This document shows positions 56,626 to 64,000 of a DNA stretch of 64,000 bases, piece after piece. The stretch is from Scilla litardierei (Eukaryota; Streptophyta; Magnoliopsida; Asparagales; Asparagaceae), in the NCBI GenBank assembly GCA_030789695.1, contig CM061142.1:798673258-798737257 (forward strand), in the 5' to 3' direction. The notes below the pieces were generated by a model. It ran no database searches, was not told where the DNA came from, and saw nothing but the letters and a program-made list of their open reading frames with translations. Each line of letters opens with the position of its first letter. The first letter of the stretch is position 1. The position numbers and the translations under genes are program-made.

Positions 56626-58986
56626 TGTTGGGGTTTTGGCGGACCCCCAGAGCTCGGATCTGTGTCCGTCCTAAGTCGGACGGACCACAGAGGCACAAAA
56701 GCGCAGCGAAAAACAGAAATTCAAAATTTCTACACTAGCTAAACTATTTAGCTAGGCTCTGGGGAGCCAGAACCTAGCCCGATCTATGCCAACTTGGGGT
56801 GGATCTGACCACCCCAAGAGGGATCTACTCTAAAGCGACTAATTAAATCTACACTACAAATTACTTAACCACATACCCGGAATCTTGGCCCTGGAGCAGG
56901 TAAGATGTACTGCGCCGTCTTCAGAAGCTCCTCGTAGCCGAGCCGCTTTGACTCGATCCGCCTGAGCCGCCTCGCACCCTCGCACCGATCCGCCCGAACT
57001 GACTTTCGCCTCCGAGCCGATCACACGCGGTAGAAAGTTTCACTTGAGAAGAACCCGCGTCTTAGACGTCCGGATCAAAATCCAAACCCCCTTCGTAGTC
57101 TTGCTAGGACTACTTTGGAGAACAGGAAGAGAGAACGAGAATTTAGTTGCCGATCGAGCTTGCTCTAAAAGTCTGGAGCTACTCGATCGATGGCTTGGTG
57201 TGTCTTTCAACGAGGAGAGTGCACCCCTATTTATATAGGGAGTTGGTACTCACTCTCTCGTTGCGAGCAATGTGGGACATTCCGCAAGAGGGAGAAAAAA
57301 TAATTAAGCCAATTTGGCTGAATTTCAAGTTAAAGTGAGCTTTTCATAAAAGCAAACTTTAACTAATTAATTCTCATTGCACATTAAACCTTAGACACCA
57401 AACAAGCTATCAATCCGAAGAGCTTCGAATGGTGAACGCATAGGAACCGACGTCGACGAATTTCGACTTCGTTTGACCCCTCAAACAATTGCTCAAAGTT
57501 TAGCAAATTATCAAAATCCGTAGCCGTCATTTGGGGTTTCAAAAAACCCTAAATTAACTTAAGTTGCGGGCGCGCCCGCCCAAGGGAGCAAGGGCGGGCC
57601 GCCCGCCCGCTATCGCCGCGGGCCGTGCCTGCTGCAACAGCGGGTGTACGCCCGCTGCAGTCAGTGGGCTGCACCCGTTTGCCCTTGCCTATTGGCCTTT
57701 TAGCCCAGTGGGTCTAACCCACTTCGCCTTGGACTGTTTTCGTGTTTACGGGCTCGTTTGAGCTCCGATTTGAACACGGTTTGAACCTGTGTTTAGACCG
57801 GGATGATCCCGTCATCCAGGTAACCCTTTCCAATATGTTTGTTCCTACTAAATTTGTCGTAACCAATTTACGACACGTTTAATCATAGTTTGCATCAAAT
57901 GCAACGTTTGTCCCTATTGATATTGCGACTAACTATCACAACAAGCTTTGTTTGAATATCATCAAATGATATCTCTCTCTATTCGATCTTCCTATTACTA
58001 AGACATGAATACTACTCGGTGTGAGACCCTACAGCCTGACCTTACTACAGGTTGGGGCTCAGAACCCCTAGACGACGGTCACTACGAGCAGTAGCTGTCG
58101 CCTCTGTTTTAGAATCATCATAACGTGATCGACCCTTTGACAAAATCATCATTAGGTTTACATTGGCTGTGTCAGTGATGAACTTCGTTAGCTGTAGTCC
58201 CTTCGTCAAGACTGTGTTTATGTTGGCCTAGGGTATGGTTTACTGTCAACCCTATCAGACAACATTGGTCAGTATACGGCGGTCTTTATTGTATACACGT
58301 TGTACTTCTTACAACGTACCCCGGCCGAGGATTATCATAAAGCCCGTACTGAGCCTATAACACTAACTTCCCTTTAACGGAAGTGACGAATCCCATCTTA
58401 GTCATCTACTCGCCTCGAGAGCTTCGGGTGCAGCTCAACCTAAGATCTTTCAGCAGGCCTAGCATCGAAGCTAGATCATAGGTCTAAGCTACACCGTTCA
58501 CTCACAGGTTTGTACAAACGACTTCAGGTCTTAAGGACCAGCTAACCTATCATCACCCTAGAGTTATTAAAGACAGTTCAGCTAAAGTCAACCATTTAAT
58601 AACTCTTATGTGGTCGTTCAGTGAACTCATTCTCTAATGAGCACCTGTGTCTCGTCTCCGACTTCACCAAATCGGATGACTATGAGATCATCATTACCCT
58701 AAGGTAAGACTAAGACACAATGGTCTATCCAATGTGTAGATATCCAGTTCTCGACACATCTATGACCACGAACCGTTTAAGACTTATGTTTATATATTCG
58801 GTCGCTTACTTACTCATAATCGAGATCTCATCTAGATACGTAAGGACCTAACTATACGTCTATGGATATTATCTAAGTATATTAATACGAACGATTTTAT
58901 TATACTTAGAATAATATGTACCATATACAGTATGAACAAGACGTATATCTTGGATAAATTGCCTTATGGGCACATATTCTCCTACA
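56626..58986 (-). repeat. 3' LTR of U
   Basis: 2361 bp; minus strand TGTAGGAGAATATGTGCC to CCAAAACCCCAACA. It has a TATATAAATA box (57228-57237, minus) and a GCGGGC/GCCCGC array. Homologous to solo LTR V. Confidence 0.93.
57563..57665. repeat. GCGGGC/GCCCGC palindromes in U LTR
   Basis: Units GCGGGCGCGCCCGC, GGGCGGGCCGCCCGCCCGC and GCGGGTG...GCCCGC, nearly strand-symmetric. The right LTR has it at 63915-64000 with an extra GCTAGGCTTAGCGGGCG-type unit. Confidence 0.85.
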
Positions 58987-58999
58987 TCTCCCACTTGCA
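58987..58999 (-). promoter_or_regulatory. Polypurine tract of U
   Basis: Minus strand TGCAAGTGGGAGA next to LTR start TGTAGG. Confidence 0.85.
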
Positions 59000-60215
59000 C
59001 TTAGGCTATTTATCTCGGTATCTCATACCGTTATAGCATATCAGTCACATTGACATTTATATGACAAACCTAAGAGTGGTTTTACTAACGAGTATCTACA
59101 ATTAATTTTAATGGATTAAATAATACATCTCTTGATCACACAGGGTTGATCCTTCGGAAAAATGATCTGGATCAATTTTTCCTATCTTTGTATAGCTAAC
59201 AATTAGCATATAGAATCTAGATGTAGGGTATAATCTATGAATCAGTCTCAGCTCATTCCACTTTTCTTGTGTCAATATGTCAAGTACATACGTGACACCC
59301 TGAGTCTCTATATATTCGATTAAATCAAAACAATTTTGATTCAATGTTCTATATGGATGATTTACTTAAGGTGGAAATCCTTTTTACTTAGTCCAAAAGA
59401 CCGGAACTAAGTATACGAGCTTGCTCCCATTGACTTTGAGAATTTCCTAGTTAAATACTTCAATATTATATCTAAATCATATTTAGATTATATATACAAA
59501 GATATAACCATTTGATAAGTGCTTTAGATGGAATGTACTAGTGTCAGGTTCGGTTTGACGAATGAGTCAAGTCAAGATCGGTTTAAGGAATCTTGACATT
59601 GAGTCGCTCAATCAAAACATCATACACTGTACTTTTCCCTTAACCAATATTTAATATTAACACTTTAATAACTAAATGTGGTTTATTAAGAATTAATCTT
59701 AATATGCGTATAATTGTGATCGCACACAATTTATACGCACCTGGAACCTATACTTAACTACCAATTGACTATAACATCAAGTCAGCTCAAAAATCAACAT
59801 TTTTCGAAGCTTCGCATCATCATTCGAGAATTTCGCAACCATCTCAGAAAGTCACAATCACAGAAAATTTAAGCCAATCAAATTTCAACTCAACATCAAA
59901 CGTAATTCCTGAGACATTCATAAAACAACGGATTCATTAAGATGAACCGTAATTTGTTTATCCAAATAAACTTTGAGTGTAGAACACTCAATCATTATTT
60001 TCAACTTAAAAGAAATGATACATCTTATTATTCTAAAATTAGTATCATCATCTTCTTGATCATGTCTCTCGAAGTCGTTTGAACGGCCCTAGCAGCAACG
60101 ATTGCTCAGATTGCCGACCGTCCTCCGCACTTATCCCAATTTCCGTTTCATATCAGCCACCCGTATACATTACACAGATGTGTTTTAGTATCTCATACTA
60201 TATGATTGGAAATAA
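59000..60215 (-). other. U region 3' of gag, no gene seen
   Basis: AT-rich sequence where a copia element would carry pol. No protease, integrase or RT motifs in any frame. Confidence 0.75.
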
Positions 60216-61055
60216 TTACGTTTTAATGAATTGAATTTGTACCTGAGGTAGAGGCATCCGTATGCCCCTTTTTTTCTCTGCAAGATAGATCTTACAGTTC
60301 CTCTTCCAGTGGCCAATCTTGTGGCAATGGAAGCACTCAGATTTCGACGGGGCCCCTTTAGTCTTTTTCTTCCCTTTCTTTGCCTTCGTAGGTTGCAGGA
60401 CCTGCCTCTTCTTACCTTTGCCTTTCGGCTGGTCGGAAGAAGCAGAGCCAACAACCAATGCAGTCGGCTTCTTCTCAATCTCCTCAAACTGCCTAAGCAT
60501 ATTGAGGAGACCAGGAAGATCTGTTTCAAGACTGTTTATTATAAAACCAGTGATGAAAAGCTTAAACTCAGGAGTCAAAGACTTTAGGATAATGTCTGTG
60601 GATATCTCATTGTCCAAGACAAATCCTAACTGGGTGGCATCCTCTACATACCCGATCATCTTGATAACATGATCCTGTACGGGCTCTGCCCCCATTTTGG
60701 TGCCCCAGAGGTTGCTGGTGGCTTCGAACTTGGCAGCTCGAGATCGCTTGCCGTACAACTCTTGTGCATTGAGGAGCATGCTTTGAACATCCATATGTTC
60801 ATGCTTCCTCTGCAACTCGTTGGTCATCGAAGCCAGAGTAAGGCACCTGGCCTTCTCTGCATCCCTCTGGTACAATTTGTAGGCTTCCTTTTCCTCGAAG
60901 GTCGAATCTTCCTCGGGCTTATCCGGAGCATCCTCGAACAGTACGTATCCTATCCCGGCTAGGGAAAGGACCAACTTGATGTTCCTAAGCCAGTCTTTGT
61001 AGTTTGTTCCATCCATCACGTTCTTCTCAACCATATATCTAAGACCCGAATCCAT
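60216..61055 (-). CDS. gag: U Gag (copia type)
   Basis: 279 residues, ATG at 61055 (MDSGLRYMVEKNVMDGTNYK) and stop near 60216, intact. The N-terminal GTNYKDWLRNIKLVL is the usual copia Gag start. The UBN2-like middle has AKFEATSNLWGTKMG and FVLDNEISTDIILKSL. A basic Lys-rich stretch precedes one zinc knuckle CFHCHKIGHWKRNC. It would form particles that package U RNA using enzymes from another element. It is the only uninterrupted, recognisable gag in the window. Confidence 0.9.
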   Translation of the reverse strand: MDSGLRYMVEKNVMDGTNYKDWLRNIKLVLSLAGIGYVLFEDAPDKPEEDSTFEEKEAYKLYQRDAEKARCLTLASMTNELQRKHEHMDVQSMLLNAQELYGKRSRAAKFEATSNLWGTKMGAEPVQDHVIKMIGYVEDATQLGFVLDNEISTDIILKSLTPEFKLFITGFIINSLETDLPGLLNMLRQFEEIEKKPTALVVGSASSDQPKGKGKKRQVLQPTKAKKGKKKTKGAPSKSECFHCHKIGHWKRNCKIYLAEKKRGIRMPLPQVQIQFIKT

Positions 61056-62957
61056 TCTGTATTTTATAGATACTTTAGTCAGTATATGTTCATAGTATAG
61101 TTTTAATGGTTTGTATAAAACTATATTCTCCCACTAAATTTATTAAAGCCATAATAATAAACGATTTATTATAAAATAACATATGTGAGAGAGGGATCCG
61201 ACTACCCCGAGTCTGACAACCTTGAGTGTATCTCAACAAGTTGTCCGACTCTGCAGTCGGTAGACGAACTCGTCGTCTATCATATTAACTATGATTCCCT
61301 ATCGATTTTTACCCCTAGTCATTTGTGATCATGAGTGTGCTCAACCGGATCACAATGGCTAGCCTAGTCGGTCCCTTGTCTTCGTGTCTAGCCTGACTTT
61401 CCCCACCGCTCGGTGTATGCACGACACGTTGGTTTGGGTCAGGACTTAGACTACATTCTTGGTTAGACTTACGCCGATGCTCGAAGGGTGAGACAACGGT
61501 TTCAGTCTGGTCAAGATGTCAATCAAGAAATTGGTTTCTATAAGATTGACATATCACGACTTGAGTGTAGCTCAACAATCGTAACATGTTTCTTACAGTT
61601 GCCAACTCCTAAAACAAGGAGGGCTACAATTTATCTTGAACAAGATTATTATCGTATTGACTTAGGTATAGTCGATGGACTTACATAGTCATGAATCGAC
61701 TCCTTGCGGTCCAGCGGACGCGGCCAGGGAATTGACTAAGCCAGGACCACTTGTTACCCAGTCTAGCTAGGTTGGTCCAGCAAACTTAGCCAAGCACATT
61801 GACCGACATCATGATCCATTGAAGGAGTTTTCATCAATTCTATGTTTTCCAAACAACTAAATGGCTTTTAATTAAGAAAACTAGTTAATCCTTATCAACT
61901 AGTGGATCCTAAAATTCGAAATTTTATGGATTGGTTGAACAATTTTTATTAAGTCCTTATCAACTATAAGGTCTATTTGTTCAACGTGCTACCCCAATCA
62001 AATTAGGATTTTATAAAACAATTCAACATTTGTCTTTTATGAAAATCATCAATTAAACGATTTAATGAAATGATTTACAATCAAAGGGACTAACCTAATC
62101 TGGTATTAGATTTGATGTTGTTTTGTTTTATCAAACATAACATGTCACTAGTTAATTTAAAATTTCATCTCATAAAATTTTAAACATTTAATGGCTAACC
62201 AAATAAGGTTCATGAATACATTATTCAATAGGTCCATTAAAAAATTGAAACAACTAATTTATCCGCATAAATGAAAGTTTCATGTTTGTGACATCTAACG
62301 AGTATTTGCAAGTTTAAAATTATCTATATAATGAAAACACGCAAATCTAGAATTTAACAATTTAAATTCGAAGATAAAACTTTAAAGCTTTATCACATAA
62401 AACTAGGTATAAAAATTATCAAATAATTCTAAAACCTAGGCTATAAAATTTTAATCAATGATTTCTAAAATCGAAATATCGCATAAATAATTTTAGAGGC
62501 TTATATGTAAAAAGAAACTAATTTATCTTTCATCTCATGAAAACAAAGTATTTCTATAATTTACATATTCTCTAAAACAATTTTAAAACACCTTTTTAAA
62601 ATCATTAGAAATCGATTAAAAGCTTTCAATCAAAGTTTTTAAAGTTTCTAATCTTTATGTAACTTAAGAAAAATTAAATTTCAAAAATAAAATATTCCTT
62701 AAGATTACCTAAACAATTAAATGCTCTTAAAAATATTTATATCTCATAAAAATAATTTTATAAAGCATTTGGGATTCATTTAAAATTATCGCATAAAATT
62801 AAATCGTCTCAAAAAAATTTCCGTGTTGTAAAAACGATTTTTAAAACACAAAACATTTTTAAAACTTATTTTAGCATAAAGCTAAAAAATTCGTATGTTT
62901 AAAAATTAAGAAATTTAAAAGATTTAAAAGAGTCGCTATAGTATATCTATAGCATAA
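61056..62957 (-). other. U 5' leader, AT-rich, no gene seen
   Basis: About 1.9 kb between primer site and gag. The part from about 61850 is very AT-rich with AAAATTTT-type words. No coding motifs; only short chance frames. Confidence 0.7.
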
Positions 62958-62974
62958 CCGTGGCTCTGATACCA
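62958..62974 (-). promoter_or_regulatory. Primer-binding site of U
   Basis: Minus strand TGGTATCAGAGCCACGG, one base from the LTR end. Extended match to initiator tRNA-Met type. Confidence 0.93.
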
Positions 62975-62975
62975 C

Positions 62976-64000
62976 TGTTGGGGTTTTGGCGGACCCCAGA
63001 GCTCGGATCTATGTCCGTCCTAAGTCGGACGGACCACAGAGGCACAAAAGCGCAGCGGAAAACTGAAATTCAAAATTTCTACACTAGCTAAACTATTTAG
63101 CTAGGCTCTGGGGAGCCAGAACCTAGCCCGATCTATGCCAACTTGGGGTGGATCTGACCACCCCAAGAGGGATCTACTCTAAAGAGACTAATTAAATCTA
63201 CACTACAAATTACTTAACCACATACCCGGAATCTTGGCCCTGTAGCAGGCAAGATGTACCGCACCGTCTTCAGAAGCTCCTCGTAGCCGAGCCGCTTTGA
63301 CTCGATCCGCCTGAGCCGCCTCGCACCCTCGCACCGATCCGCCCGGGCTGACTTTCGCCTCCGAGCCGATCACACGCGGTAGAAAGTTTCACTTGAGAAG
63401 AACCCGCGTCTTAGACGTCCGGATCAAAATCCAAACCCCCTTCGTAGTCTTGCTAGGACTACTCCAGAGAACAGGAAGAGAGAGAGAGAATTTAGTCGCC
63501 GATCGAGCTTGCTCTAAAAGTCTGGAGCTACTCGATCGATGGCTTGGTGTGTCTTTCAACGAGGAGAGTGCACCCCTATTTATATAGGGAGTTGGCACTC
63601 ACTCTCTCGTTGCGAGCAATGTGGGACATTCCGCAAGAGGGAGAAAAAATAATTAAGCCAATTTGGCTTAATTTCAAGTTAAAGTGAGCTTTTCATAAAA
63701 GCAAACTTTAACTAATTAATTCCCATTACACATTAAACCTTAGACACCAAACAAGCTATCAATCCGAAGAGCTTCGAATGGTGAACGTGTAAGAACCGAC
63801 GGCGACGAATTTCGACTTCGTTTGATCCCTCAAACAATTGCTCAAAGTTTAGCAAATTATCAAAATCCGTAGCCGTCTTTTGGTGTTTCAAAAAACCCTA
63901 AATTGACTTAAGTTACGGGCGCACCCGCTAGGCTTAGCGGGCGCGCCCGCCCAAGGGAGCAAGGGCAGGCCGCCCGCCCGCTGCCGCAGCGGGCCGTGCC
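62976..64000 (-). repeat. 5' LTR of U, partial
   Basis: First 1025 plus-strand bases of the right LTR, homologous to 56626-57650 with scattered differences (e.g. one C fewer in the first 20 bases). Runs off the window in its palindrome array. Confidence 0.93.

Larger units (their letters stand above)
56626..64000 (-). mobile_element. Gag-only copia-type element U (TR-GAG-like)
   Basis: Minus-strand element with a complete 3' LTR (56626-58986), interior 58987-62975 and the start of the 5' LTR (62976 to window end). It has a perfect tRNA-Met type primer site, a CAAGTGGGAGA polypurine tract and one gag ORF. The remaining interior is AT-rich and has no pol. This layout matches the non-autonomous terminal-repeat-with-Gag class. 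It is inserted in the third ORF of Z; the left flanking 5-mer is GCTTG but the right flank is outside. Confidence 0.9.

Overview
This window is repeat DNA from a flowering plant. I see no host gene, tRNA, rRNA or CRISPR array. Almost every base belongs to LTR retrotransposons nested inside one another: three Athila-like Ty3 families (here X, Y and Z), one chromovirus-type Ty3 element of Tekay/Del style (W), two Ty1/copia elements of one family (A1 and A2), and a copia-type gag-only family (U) with a related solo LTR (V). Plant origin is inferred from the Athila and chromovirus protein types, the tRNA-Met and tRNA-Asp type primer sites and plant-style TATA boxes. The species is not identified.

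Layout. 1-3635: 3' end of a plus-strand X element, LTR 2056-3635, inserted in the gag of Y. 3636-24420: Y (gag, protease, a third ORF, 3' LTR 22603-24420), split by W at 9050-20588 (target duplication GACAC). W is itself split by solo LTR V at 15197-17756 (AGTTG). 24421-56625: older element Z, split by A1 at 27082-35102 (imperfect TCATG/TCATC), by a minus-strand X at 35575-53672 (CCGGA), and by U from 56626 to the window end. A2 at 36963-45065 (TTGAG) sits inside the left LTR of minus-strand X. Four of these insertion sites are proved by perfect 5-bp duplications with the host reading frame or LTR resuming after the insert.

How the parts relate. X (minus copy) encodes reverse transcriptase, RNase H and integrase but no Gag or protease. 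Y and Z encode Gag and protease but no reverse transcriptase or integrase. W has Gag, protease, RNase H, integrase and a chromodomain-like tail but has lost the RT core, and two GT-AG introns interrupt its gag-pol with exact frame restoration. A1 and A2 carry a full copia gag-pol spoiled by one to three nonsense codons or a frameshift. U has Gag only. Nothing here looks autonomous as it stands.

The strongest unexplained pattern is that all seven families carry a cluster of short palindromic words, usually in an LTR, the leader, or the gap between pol and the third ORF. The word differs by family (CCGATCGG, CTCGGCCGAG, CTCGACCGAG, ACCGACTAGT, GCCCAGG/CCTGGGC, GGCCCTGGCC, GCGGGC/GCCCGC). Other notable items are the W introns, a 371-bp foldback hairpin, the complementary gag/pol split, and a conserved acidic mini-ORF in the W LTRs.
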